Under the pieces are notes generated by a model that had not been told where the DNA came from, did not search any database, and worked only from the letters and a program-made list of their open reading frames with translations. The position numbers were made by a program, and so were the translations under genes. A DNA stretch of 56,390 nt from an uncultured Clostridia bacterium (GTDB lineage Bacteria; Bacillota; Clostridia; TANB77; CAG-508), in contig CAKOYQ010000010.1 in NCBI GenBank assembly GCA_934130935.1, positions 1 through 56,390 of the forward strand. The letters run 5' to 3'. Position 1 is the stretch's first letter, and the number at the start of each line of letters is the position of its first letter. Positions 8,981 to 16,821 of the stretch are shown here, piece by piece.

Positions 8981-9472
8981 TTATTGTTTTCTTTTCTCAT
9001 AAATCACATATTCATATTTAAAAATATTAAAATCATCTGGTCCTGCTTCTCGGCTAACTTCTTTCCACTTTTCGCTATCAATTCTAGGGAAAAATGTATC
9101 ACCATCAAACTCTTTATCTATTTCGGTTACATACATTTTACTTACATAAGGCATTAACAGATTATATATCATTGCCCCACCTATAACAAAGTTTTCTTCT
9201 TCATTTTCTATATATTCTTGTATTTGTAACATAGAATGTACTATTTCTACATTTGGATAATTTACTTCAAAGTCTGGATTTTGACTAAATATTACGTGTT
9301 TTTTATTTGGTAATACTTGTTCTAATGATTCAAATTTTTTTCTTCCCATTATTATTGTATGTCCTGTAGTTAGTTCTTCAAATCTTTTTAAATCATCTGG
9401 TATATTCCATAATAAATTATTATTTTTTCCTATTGTGTTATTTTTTGCTTTTGCTACTATGATACTTAACAT
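8981..9472 (-). CDS. folA: Dihydrofolate reductase
   Basis: Reduces dihydrofolate to tetrahydrofolate with NADPH. At 163 residues it has normal length. W22 and D27 in LLWNIPDDLKRF are the active-site residues, MGRKKFESL (42-50) binds the cofactor, and FVIGGAMIY is the conserved glycine pair. Five base pairs separate it from thyX. The pairing is notable because ThyX does not generate dihydrofolate; FolA would still be needed for folate from de novo synthesis or uptake. Confidence 0.94.
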   Translation of the reverse strand: MLSIIVAKAKNNTIGKNNNLLWNIPDDLKRFEELTTGHTIIMGRKKFESLEQVLPNKKHVIFSQNPDFEVNYPNVEIVHSMLQIQEYIENEEENFVIGGAMIYNLLMPYVSKMYVTEIDKEFDGDTFFPRIDSEKWKEVSREAGPDDFNIFKYEYVIYEKRKQ

Positions 9473-9477
9473 TTTGT

Positions 9478-10149
9478 TTACACCTCTTCTTCTATTGATA
9501 ATTTAGCATAATATTCTGGATTAAATTCTTCATCATATTCTATATTTCCAAATATTTCTGGCATTTCTTCTTTAAAATATTTTAATAATGGTATTAAGAC
9601 TTGTCTTATAGATGGATGAACATATTTTGTTGTTCTTAAACTAAGTATATGTTTCCATTCTCTTATATTAGCTGTCATTGTATATTCTCCTGCTGTTGAA
9701 TGTGGTAACAATTCTCTACACATATCTGTAGTTGCACCCAATTTCTTCATCTTAATATAGTTTTTTTCTATTTCTTGCATAGTTTTTTCCCATACTTTAT
9801 ACATTTCTTTGTCTTCAATGTATACAGGATTGATAAAAGCAATTTCATTTCCATATTTATCTTTATCATAACTGCAATATCTTGTTGATTCAACCGAAAA
9901 ACTAGCAAATCTATGTCTAGTCAAATCTTTGTAAGATCCAATATCACTATATATTCTTACAGTTACTTTTTCATGCTCCAATACCGACTCATGTCCTCTT
10001 GTAATACAATTATTAATTAAATTTTTGTAGCTATCATCTGTAATCTTTCCTTCTGAGCGATAACAAGTTCTACATGCTCTTTCAATTCTTTTCATTATCT
10101 TTTTCCCATCAATTCTTTCAACTTTTATCCATGGTTCTACTATTCTCAT
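9478..10149 (-). CDS. thyX: FAD-dependent thymidylate synthase
   Basis: Makes dTMP from dUMP using methylene-tetrahydrofolate and FADH2. The ThyX signature is complete: R78-H79-R80, then S83, S88 and R90 in RHRFASFSVESTR. Its 223 residues are typical. The ATG follows AAAGGAAG. It is the first gene of the thyX-folA-por cluster; a TATAAT at about 10190-10195 (minus) could be its -10 box, though the -35 box is poor. dUMP could be supplied by the dCMP deaminase encoded 21 kb away. Confidence 0.95.
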   Translation of the reverse strand: MRIVEPWIKVERIDGKKIMKRIERACRTCYRSEGKITDDSYKNLINNCITRGHESVLEHEKVTVRIYSDIGSYKDLTRHRFASFSVESTRYCSYDKDKYGNEIAFINPVYIEDKEMYKVWEKTMQEIEKNYIKMKKLGATTDMCRELLPHSTAGEYTMTANIREWKHILSLRTTKYVHPSIRQVLIPLLKYFKEEMPEIFGNIEYDEEFNPEYYAKLSIEEEV

Positions 10150-10226
10150 TTAATTACTTCCTTTCTCATATTTTTCTTTACTATATCAGATTATATAATT
10201 TTTTACAAGCTTTTATTTCAATTTTA

Positions 10227-10304
10227 ACAAAAAGGGCAAAAAAGGAACCGACCCCAATTTGCCCTTGGGTAATTTGGGGTCGGTTCCTTTTTTGCCCTTT
10301 TGTT
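10227..10304. repeat. Inverted pair of the GGGGTCGGTTCC dispersed repeat
   Basis: Two copies of a repeat unit with core GGGGTCGGTTCCTTTTTTGCCC face each other around a 10-bp spacer, giving a near-perfect stem of about 33 bp. It overlaps the guaA stop codon and lies before thyX. As RNA it would fold into a long hairpin and may act as terminator or 3' stabiliser. Further copies lie near 13.8 kb and 46.7 kb. The form resembles REP/BIME elements mobilised by REP-associated transposases, but no such transposase is in the window. Confidence 0.85.
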
Positions 10305-12156
10305 ATTGCCATTCACAAGTTGCTGGCGGTTTACTTGTAACATCATAAATTATAAATTCTATCTTATCTGAGAAATTATCTTCTATTTCTTTTATTGTTT
10401 TTTCAAGCATTGTTTTATCAACTTCTAATCCAATTCCTCCTGGTTTGCCTGTCATAAAATCATTTGTAACAAATGTCCTTATTGCTACTGAATATTTTTT
10501 GGTAATTCCTATTGGTAATAATACCGCAAATGTCTGATTTACTCGGCTTTTTTCCAAATTATTTGTAACTATTTTATCTAATTCTCTAAGTAATTCAACA
10601 CATTCATCATTTATTTTCATATTAAAACATTCAATTTTTTTATTTACATCTTTTACATTTAGTATATAACCTATTCTATTTATTGTATTTATTGAATCTG
10701 TAATTTGTTTTGCAACTGTAGTTACTTTATTCCAGTCTAATTCAATACCATTTCCGTACAATATTCCTAGATTTTTATAACTTCTAGCATCTCCTTGTAC
10801 TCCTACAGATTTAATTGGAATTATTTGTGCTTTTTCTCCCTTTGGATTTACAATTTCATTTATTTTATCTATTTCCTCTTTAGTAATTATAACTTCTTCA
10901 TTTTTATCATGACATAATAATCGTATTGCTAGTCCAGGTCCTGGAAATGGTTGTCTTGAAGCTATGCTCTCTTCCAATCCCAACATTCTAGCAACTTTTC
11001 TTACTTCATCTTTGTGCCAGTCACTGTTTGTCTCTACTATAAGACCTTTTTTACGTGCCTCTCTTACTATAGCTACATCATTATGATGTGTTTTTATTTT
11101 GTGAGCAAATCCACTTATTTCTGGGTTACCACTTTCTATTAAATCTGGTCTTAAAGTCCCTTGTGCAATAAATGTACTTTCAGGATTTAGTCCTAATCTT
11201 TCAATTACATTATTGGCTATTTTTATAAAAATCTCTCCTATTATTTGTCTTTTTTCTTCTGGATCTATTGTGTCTACTAATGGTCCTATCTTTTTCCCTT
11301 CAACTTCCACTATTGTATTAAAAAACATTTCTTTTGCATTTTCTCTTATTAAGTTTTTCAACCCTAATTTCTTTAAGTTTTCACATATTATATCACTTTC
11401 ATTTTTTCTCATAAATCCTGAGTCAATATGAATTGCATACACATTGTCTGGATTTAGTGCTTTTATAAGTAATGCCGCTGTAACTGCAGAGTCCACTCCT
11501 CCACTTACAAGTACAACAACTTTATTGTCTCCAACTTTTTTTCTTATTTCTTTAACAGATGTTTCTATTCTGTCGTCTAATGCATAAAAGTCTTTATATT
11601 TTGCTACTTTTCTGATGAAATTTTCTAGTATTTTTATTCCCTCTTCTGTTAAGTCTACTTCTGGATGGAATTGAAGTCCATACATTTTCTTTTCTTCGTT
11701 TCCTATCGCCGCTATTGCCTCCCCTGATTTTCCTATTATTTTAAATCCATTTGGTACATTTTTTACCGTATCTCCATGACTCATAAGTACATTTTGTTTT
11801 TCTGACATTCCATCAAATATTAAACTTGTATTATCTATCCATATTTCATTTTGTCCATATTCTTTTACAATATTGCTATCTACAATTCCACCAAAATGGT
11901 CTGACATTAATTGCATTCCATAGCATATTCCTAGTACAGGTTTTCCTAAATCAAATATTTTTTCATCGAAACTCAATCTTTGTTTATCTGATATATTATT
12001 TGGCCCTCCTGATAAAATTATTGCCTGATATTCTTGTAATTTTTCTGTTTTTATATTTATTGGAAATATGTCTGATTTTACTCCTAATTCCCTAATCTTT
12101 CTGTCTATCACCTTAGTGTATTGTCCTCCACAATCTAATATTGCTAATTTTTCCAT
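10303..12156 (-). CDS. guaA: GMP synthase (glutamine-hydrolysing), long form
   Basis: Converts XMP, ATP and glutamine to GMP. The N-terminal class I amidotransferase domain has Cys78 (GICYGMQ), His164 and Glu166 (FHPE). The ATP-pyrophosphatase domain has the P-loop SGGVDS (218-223), and the protein ends with the dimerisation domain, PPATCEWQ (usual bacterial form PPATIEWE). At 617 residues it is about 100 longer than usual bacterial GuaA. The excess lies in the C-terminal third, around ILNVKDVNKKIECFNMK to RVNQTFAVLLP, and recalls the extra domain of the larger eukaryotic-type GMP synthases. It has its own promoter. Confidence 0.94.
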   Translation of the reverse strand: MEKLAILDCGGQYTKVIDRKIRELGVKSDIFPINIKTEKLQEYQAIILSGGPNNISDKQRLSFDEKIFDLGKPVLGICYGMQLMSDHFGGIVDSNIVKEYGQNEIWIDNTSLIFDGMSEKQNVLMSHGDTVKNVPNGFKIIGKSGEAIAAIGNEEKKMYGLQFHPEVDLTEEGIKILENFIRKVAKYKDFYALDDRIETSVKEIRKKVGDNKVVVLVSGGVDSAVTAALLIKALNPDNVYAIHIDSGFMRKNESDIICENLKKLGLKNLIRENAKEMFFNTIVEVEGKKIGPLVDTIDPEEKRQIIGEIFIKIANNVIERLGLNPESTFIAQGTLRPDLIESGNPEISGFAHKIKTHHNDVAIVREARKKGLIVETNSDWHKDEVRKVARMLGLEESIASRQPFPGPGLAIRLLCHDKNEEVIITKEEIDKINEIVNPKGEKAQIIPIKSVGVQGDARSYKNLGILYGNGIELDWNKVTTVAKQITDSINTINRIGYILNVKDVNKKIECFNMKINDECVELLRELDKIVTNNLEKSRVNQTFAVLLPIGITKKYSVAIRTFVTNDFMTGKPGGIGLEVDKTMLEKTIKEIEDNFSDKIEFIIYDVTSKPPATCEWQ

Positions 12157-12191
12157 ATTTTACAATACTCCTCTCTTTTTTGATTGTGTTC

Positions 12192-12220
12192 ATTATAATA
12201 TAAACGTTACATAAAATCAA
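12192..12220 (-). promoter_or_regulatory. guaA promoter
   Basis: On the minus strand TTGATT (12215-12220) and TATAAT (12192-12197) are 17 bp apart. The predicted transcript starts about 30 nt before the guaA ATG, leaving no room for a purine riboswitch. Confidence 0.75.
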
Positions 12221-12227
12221 GTTGTTT

Positions 12228-12590
12228 TTATATTTTATCTATATCATTAATATTATCAATAATATCTTTACACTCTTTCCAATTTGTAATTCTAACACAT
12301 TCATAATCTGTAGACATTTTATCAACAATTTCTTTAGTTCTGTCTGTTGAATTTAAATCTGATACAATCACATCTTTAATATACTCTTCCTTGCCATACA
12401 AAATTTTGAATAAAATTGAACGCAAAAAACCTTCTATTCGTTCTTCTTGATTCCTTACTGCTATTATTATGTATATTCCATCTTCTTTCATATTTGTATA
12501 TGTACACATGTATATAATCTGTTTAATTAGCTCAAATAAGCCATAAAGAGCAAATGTCCAAAGTATTGAATTTATAATAAAATTCTCCAT
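12228..12590 (-). CDS. Small membrane protein with a glycosyltransferase-2-like segment
   Basis: About 120 residues from the ATG at 12590, which follows AAGGAGG by 8 nt; an upstream in-frame extension has no ribosome site. One or two hydrophobic stretches lie at residues 5-30. After them, IYIIIAVRNQEERIEGFLRS and VIVSDLNSTDRTKEIVDKM resemble the nucleotide-binding start of family-2 glycosyltransferases (strand, loop, and a D-x-S/N-T-D element). The rest of such an enzyme is missing, so catalysis is doubtful. It lies 54 bp after metK and is presumably co-transcribed with it under the SAM riboswitch. Function unknown. Confidence 0.65.
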   Translation of the reverse strand: MENFIINSILWTFALYGLFELIKQIIYMCTYTNMKEDGIYIIIAVRNQEERIEGFLRSILFKILYGKEEYIKDVIVSDLNSTDRTKEIVDKMSTDYECVRITNWKECKDIIDNINDIDKI

Positions 12591-12643
12591 ACCTTTTTCC
12601 TCCTTATGGCTATTATATGTAATTTTTGTTTTATTGTGATTAG

Positions 12644-13756
12644 TTATTTTAGATCGATTATTTTTTCCCAAGGTAATTCCGGTTTTCCAAAATGTCCATA
12701 GTTTGTCGTTTTTGTAAATATAGGTTCACGTAATCCCAAATACTCTATTATTCCTTTTGGCGTTAAATCAAAGTTCTTTGTAACAATCTCTTTAATTTTG
12801 TCTTCTGGAATTGTATTTGTTCCAAATGTATCTACAAATATTGACATTGGTTGTTCAACTCCGATTGCATATGCAACTTGTAATTCACATTTTTTAGCAT
12901 ATCCATTTGCTACAATATTTTTTGCAATATGACGTAACATATATGCTGCACTTCTGTCTACTTTTGTTGCATCTTTTCCTGAAAATGCTCCACCACCATG
13001 ACGTGCATATCCTCCATATGTGTCTACAATTATTTTTCTTCCTGTTAACCCTGTATCACCTAAAGGTCCACCTATTACAAATCTTCCAGTTGGATTTATA
13101 TAATATTTGGTGTTTTCATCAAGATATTTTTGTGGAATTACAGCATTAATTACTTTATCTTTAATATCTGTTTTTAAAGCGTCTATATCTACATCTTCGT
13201 TATGTTGTGTTGAAATCAATATTGTATCTATTCTTTTTACTTGATTTCCCTCATATTCCACAGTTACTTGTGTTTTTCCATCTGGTCTTAAATATGGTAA
13301 TATTCCCATTTTACGAACTTCGGTAAGTTTTTTTGATAACTTATGTGCCATTGATATTGCAAATGGCATATATTCTTCTGTTTCGTCTGATGCAAATCCA
13401 AACATTATCCCTTGGTCTCCTGCTCCACCAATATCTACTCCTTGAGCTATATCTGAACTTTGTTTTGTTATATTTATATCTATTTTGCAGGTTTTGTAGT
13501 CTATGTCTAATTCCGCATTATCATATCCAATTTCTTTAATTCTATCTCTAACTATTTTCTCAACATCTATTTTAGCATTTGTTGTTATTTGTCCTGCAAT
13601 AGTAATTTGGTTTGCTGATGCAAATGTTTCTACTGCAATTCTTGAATATTTGTCTTGTTTTAAAGCTTCATCTAATATTGTATCTGAAATATAATCACAT
13701 AATTTGTCTGGATGTCCTTCTGTTACACTTTCAGATGTAAAATAAAACTTTTTCAT
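12644..13756 (-). CDS. metK: S-adenosylmethionine synthetase
   Basis: Forms SAM from methionine and ATP. From the ATG at 13756 (behind AAAGGAAG) the protein has 370 residues. SVTEGHPDKLCD (10-21), GAGDQG (111-116, ATP-binding) and GGGAFSGKD (254-262, phosphate-binding loop) are all intact. A longer in-frame reading upstream runs through the dispersed repeat and has no ribosome site, so it is rejected. It lies downstream of a SAM-I riboswitch with terminator, so it should be turned off when SAM is plentiful. Confidence 0.96.
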   Translation of the reverse strand: MKKFYFTSESVTEGHPDKLCDYISDTILDEALKQDKYSRIAVETFASANQITIAGQITTNAKIDVEKIVRDRIKEIGYDNAELDIDYKTCKIDINITKQSSDIAQGVDIGGAGDQGIMFGFASDETEEYMPFAISMAHKLSKKLTEVRKMGILPYLRPDGKTQVTVEYEGNQVKRIDTILISTQHNEDVDIDALKTDIKDKVINAVIPQKYLDENTKYYINPTGRFVIGGPLGDTGLTGRKIIVDTYGGYARHGGGAFSGKDATKVDRSAAYMLRHIAKNIVANGYAKKCELQVAYAIGVEQPMSIFVDTFGTNTIPEDKIKEIVTKNFDLTPKGIIEYLGLREPIFTKTTNYGHFGKPELPWEKIIDLK

Positions 13757-13777
13757 ATTTATTACTTCCTTTCTTAG

Positions 13778-13840
13778 GGACATTTGGGGTCGGTTCCATT
13801 TTTGCCCTTGGTACATTCGGGGTCGGTTCCGTTTTTGCCC
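13778..13840. repeat. Tandem direct copies of the GGGGTCGGTTCC repeat
   Basis: Two units of 30-31 bp (13778-13807 and 13810-13840) differ at only a few positions; both contain CATT, the GGGGTCGGTTCC core and TTTTTGCCC. They lie in the metK leader between the riboswitch terminator and the metK ribosome site. Same family as the copies at 10.2 kb and 46.7 kb. Confidence 0.85.
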
Positions 13841-13843
13841 TTT

Positions 13844-13872
13844 AAAAAAACTCCTAGCATATGCTAAGAGTT
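13844..13872 (-). terminator. Riboswitch-controlled terminator before metK
   Basis: On the minus strand the arms AACTCTTAGC and GCTAGGAGTT pair around ATAT and are followed by seven T. It is the expression platform of the SAM riboswitch. Confidence 0.85.
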
Positions 13873-13883
13873 CTCATATTTCT

Positions 13884-13985
13884 AATCATCACTCAAAGCT
13901 ATTCGCTTTGTCGGTTTTAGCACCTTGCCTTTATGTAGGTTGCTGTGGGATTAACGAGCCGTTCTCTACTCCACTCTTGATAATT
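13884..13985 (-). promoter_or_regulatory. SAM-I (S-box) riboswitch aptamer
   Basis: Read on the minus strand, P1 is an 8-bp helix of AATTATCA with TGATGATT. Between its arms are hallmark S-box segments: ATCAAGAG near the 5' end, CAGCAACC, AAGGTGCTAA and a P4-like stem AAAGC/GCTTT. This binds SAM and should favour the downstream terminator at high SAM, switching off metK. The aptamer begins only 14 bp after the rplQ stop, and I find no convincing promoter between them. Confidence 0.9.
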
Positions 13986-13999
13986 TTATTCAATTTTTA

Positions 14000-14524
14000 C
14001 TAAATAAGTTGTAATATAGCTACTTCAGCTCCATCTCCTCTACGAGGTCCAGCTTTAACTATTCTTGTATATCCTCCAACACGTCCTTCGTATTTTGGAG
14101 CAATTTCATTAAATAGTTTTGCTATTAAATCTATATTATTTCCTTTTTCATCTTTAACTTTGTTGATTTTTGTCATCATTTTTCTTCTTGCATTTAGTCT
14201 TGATGGTAAGTCTTTTTGTCTTTTTTCGATTTTTTCTTCTTTTACAACTTTTAGGTATTCATTACCATTTTTACTTTTTGTTAATTCTGTAACTTTATTA
14301 CCTTTAGAGTCTAATTTTGCTTTAACTACTTTTACTTCTACAGTCTCATAATTATCTTTTTCTTTTATGGCTAATGATATTACACTGTCAGCTATTGCTT
14401 TTACTTCTTTAGCTCTTGCTTCTGTTGTTTCAATTTTTCCGTGTAATATTAAATCTGTTGTTAAAGTTTTTAACATCGAATTTCTTATATCAGTAGTTCT
14501 ACCTAATTTTCTGTTTATAGCCAC
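14000..14524 (-). CDS. rplQ: 50S ribosomal protein L17 with internal insertion
   Basis: The start is a GTG at 14524 (MAINRKLGRTT), placed 8 nt after AAGGAAGG; a longer reading enters an inverted repeat. The 174 residues exceed the roughly 120 of Bacillus L17. The family N-terminus (LTTDLILHGKIETTEARAKE) and C-terminus (GGYTRIVKAGPRRGDGAEVA) are intact. Between them lies a charged insertion of about 50 residues, from about KEKDNYETVEV to KRQKDLPSR. It is the last gene of the rpsM-rpsK-rpsD-rpoA-rplQ cluster. Confidence 0.95.
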   Translation of the reverse strand: MAINRKLGRTTDIRNSMLKTLTTDLILHGKIETTEARAKEVKAIADSVISLAIKEKDNYETVEVKVVKAKLDSKGNKVTELTKSKNGNEYLKVVKEEKIEKRQKDLPSRLNARRKMMTKINKVKDEKGNNIDLIAKLFNEIAPKYEGRVGGYTRIVKAGPRRGDGAEVAILQLI

Positions 14525-14551
14525 TATTTTCACCTTCCTTTTTCTATTGTC

Positions 14552-14602
14552 AGGGGACACATCTTTCCCTAAGGACTGTCTTCAGGGACAAGATATGTCC
14601 CC
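14552..14602. repeat. Imperfect inverted repeat (GGGGACA...TGTCCCC)
   Basis: Arms AGGGGACACATCTT and AAGATATGTCCCCT match at 13 of 14 positions; an inner TCCCT/AGGGA pair continues the hairpin. It lies between rpoA and rplQ. The GGGGAC...GTCCCC form recalls a REP-like family distinct from the GGGGTCGG repeat. Confidence 0.75.
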
Positions 14603-14652
14603 TACCCTTATGAGAAAGTGATTACCCTTTATTCACATTATTTACAATATTT

Positions 14653-15600
14653 TTACTCGTCTTCTTCAGCGAAATTTAGTCCTAATGAATGTAATTTTGC
14701 AATTACTTCATCTAATGATTTCTTTCCTAAATTTCTAACTTTCATCATATCATTTTCAGATCTATTTGTTAAATCTTCAACTGTAGCAATTCCTGCTCTT
14801 TTTAAGCAGTTGAAAGAACGTACAGATAGTTCTAATTCTTCTATTGAAGTTTCTAATACTTTTTCTTTTTTTGATTCTTCTTTTTCAATCATTACTTGTG
14901 TATTTCTCGTTGCTTCTGATAAATCTATGAATAGTTCTAAATGTCCTGTCATAACTTTTGCAGCTAAGCTTAATGCTTCATGAGCTTTTAAGCTTCCATC
15001 TGTCCAAACTTCGATAATTAACTTATCATAGTCAACCATTTGCCCTACTCTAGTGTTTTTTACTTGATAATTTACTTTTTTTACTGGTGTATAAATTGAA
15101 TCTATTGGAAGCACAGATATGTCTTGGTTTGGTTTTTTATTTTTTTCTGAAGGGGAATATCCTCTTCCCATATCTGCTGTCAATTCCATTATCAACTGTC
15201 CACCTTCTGATACAGTTGCTATATGTAAGTCTGGGTTTAGAATTTCTACAGTTCCATCTGTAACGATATCTGCTGCAGTTACTTCTCCTTCTCCCTTAAA
15301 GTTAATTCTCATAACTTTTTCTTCATTTTCAGTAAATTTTAGTCTAACATTTTTTAAGTTAACTATAATTTCTGGTACATCTTCTACAACATTTGGTATG
15401 CTTGAAAACTCATGCAATACTCCTTCTATTTTAACACTTGTTATTGCACAGCCTGTTAATGATGAAAGTAGTATTCTTCTTAATGAATTTCCTATTGTTA
15501 CACCATATCCTCTTTCTAATGGTTCACATACAAATTTTGCATAATTGTTTGTGTCATCAACCTCTAGACATTCAATATTTGGCTTTTCAAATTCTATCAT
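14653..15600 (-). CDS. rpoA: RNA polymerase alpha subunit
   Basis: The 315-residue subunit that nucleates RNA polymerase assembly. The N-terminal dimerisation domain shows GYGVTIGNSLRRILLSSL, and the C-terminal domain (about 250-310) shows LSVRSFNCLKRAGI and NLGKKSLDEV, used for UP-element and activator contacts. The ATG follows TAGGAGGTAGAA. Standard position between rpsD and rplQ. Confidence 0.98.
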   Translation of the reverse strand: MIEFEKPNIECLEVDDTNNYAKFVCEPLERGYGVTIGNSLRRILLSSLTGCAITSVKIEGVLHEFSSIPNVVEDVPEIIVNLKNVRLKFTENEEKVMRINFKGEGEVTAADIVTDGTVEILNPDLHIATVSEGGQLIMELTADMGRGYSPSEKNKKPNQDISVLPIDSIYTPVKKVNYQVKNTRVGQMVDYDKLIIEVWTDGSLKAHEALSLAAKVMTGHLELFIDLSEATRNTQVMIEKEESKKEKVLETSIEELELSVRSFNCLKRAGIATVEDLTNRSENDMMKVRNLGKKSLDEVIAKLHSLGLNFAEEDE

Positions 15601-15624
15601 TTCTACCTCCTAATATTTTAAAAA

Positions 15625-16251
15625 CTATTTAGAGTAAAGCTCTACTATTAAATGTTCTTCAACTGGGATATCAACATCTTCTCTTGATGCTAATCTTACT
15701 ACTTTACCACTTAAAGTTTCATTGTTTAATTCTAGCCATGCTGGAATTGGTCTTGCTGAATTTGCTTCAATATTTGCTTTGATTGCAACATTATCTTTTT
15801 TGCTTTCTCTTACATTTATTATATCTCCAGCTTTTACTAAGTATGATGGAATGTTAACTTTTCTTCCATTTACTTCAAATTGGCCATGATTAACTAATTG
15901 TCTTGCTTGTGCTCTTGAAGCTCCAAACCCTAGTCTATAAACTACATTATCTAATCTGCTTTCTAATATTTGTAATAGGTTTTCACCTGTTACTCCTTTT
16001 TTATTAGATGCCATTTCGAAATATCCTCTAAATTGTTTTTCTCCAACTCCATAGTATGATTTTGTTTTTTGTTTTTCTCTTAATTGAGTTCCGTATTCAG
16101 AAAGTTTTGCTCTTTTTTGTCCATGTTGTCCTGGAGCATAATTTCTTCTAGAAATACTGCATTTATCAGAATAACATCTTGAACCTTTTAAGAACAATTT
16201 TTGTCCTTCTCTACGGCAAATACGACATTGTTCGTCTGTATAACGTGCCAT
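15625..16251 (-). CDS. rpsD: 30S ribosomal protein S4
   Basis: A 208-residue primary 16S-binding protein and 30S assembly initiator. It starts MARYTDEQCRICRREG with a Cys-rich zinc-type N-terminus (CRICRREG...C...C), followed by the S4 RNA-binding domain (LESRLDNVVYRLGFG). In Bacillus, S4 regulates its own gene; here rpsD lies within the alpha cluster and no leader is evident in the 63-bp gap. Confidence 0.98.
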   Translation of the reverse strand: MARYTDEQCRICRREGQKLFLKGSRCYSDKCSISRRNYAPGQHGQKRAKLSEYGTQLREKQKTKSYYGVGEKQFRGYFEMASNKKGVTGENLLQILESRLDNVVYRLGFGASRAQARQLVNHGQFEVNGRKVNIPSYLVKAGDIINVRESKKDNVAIKANIEANSARPIPAWLELNNETLSGKVVRLASREDVDIPVEEHLIVELYSK

Positions 16252-16314
16252 CTTTTATTTACACCTCTTTCTATCTATTTACTCTATCTTGTTTATGTTT
16301 TACATTATTTTTTA

Positions 16315-16713
16315 TTATACTCTTCTTCTTTTTGGTGGTCTACAACCATTATGTGGGATTGGTGTTACGTCTTTAATACTACTTAGTTCTAAACCTGCTG
16401 ATTGAAGTGCTCTTATTGCTGCTTCTCTTCCTGCTCCTGGTCCTTTAACATATACTTCAACAGTTTTTAAACCATGTTCCATTGCTGCTTTTGCTGCTGT
16501 TTCAGCAACTTCTCCAGCGGCAAATGGTGTACTTTTTCTTGATCCTTTAAAACCTAGTTCTCCTGCACTTCCCCATGATATTGTATTTCCCTTTGTATCT
16601 GTTATTGTAACTATTGTATTGTTAAAACTAGAGTGAATATGTGCTTCTCCTTTTTCAATGTTTTTTCTATTTCTTCTAGCTACTGGTTTTTTTGTTACAT
16701 TTTTGTTAGCCAT
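16315..16713 (-). CDS. rpsK: 30S ribosomal protein S11
   Basis: A 132-residue platform protein. HIHSSFNNTIVTITDTKGN and the C-terminal PIPHNGCRPPKRRRV are diagnostic. The start is an ATG behind AAGGAGG. It lies between rpsM and rpsD. Confidence 0.98.
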   Translation of the reverse strand: MANKNVTKKPVARRNRKNIEKGEAHIHSSFNNTIVTITDTKGNTISWGSAGELGFKGSRKSTPFAAGEVAETAAKAAMEHGLKTVEVYVKGPGAGREAAIRALQSAGLELSSIKDVTPIPHNGCRPPKRRRV

Positions 16714-16821
16714 TTCTTTGTTTTCCCTCCTTTAAAATAACACAATTATCAAACAATAAAAATATGTTCAATATTTTGCATCAATATCTATACGAATTCG
16801 CTATATTACTAATTCATTATC

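Noticed and set aside
10150..10226. A thyX promoter at TATAAT 10190-10195 (minus)
   Set aside because: The -10 box is perfect but no acceptable -35 box lies 16-18 bp upstream, so it is mentioned only with the gene.
10227..10304. The repeats as a CRISPR array
   Set aside because: Copies are few, inverted or tandem without unique spacers, and no cas genes are present.
12157..12227. A purine riboswitch before guaA
   Set aside because: The promoter leaves only about 30 nt of leader, too short for any purine aptamer.
13757..13816. N-terminal extension of metK through the dispersed repeat
   Set aside because: No ribosome site, and the extension would be repeat-derived; the ATG at 13756 has a good site and the family's normal N-terminus.
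14525..14560. N-terminal extension of rplQ starting MSPDNRKRK
   Set aside because: It begins in the inverted repeat; the GTG at 14524 has AAGGAAGG at correct spacing and gives the conserved L17 start.
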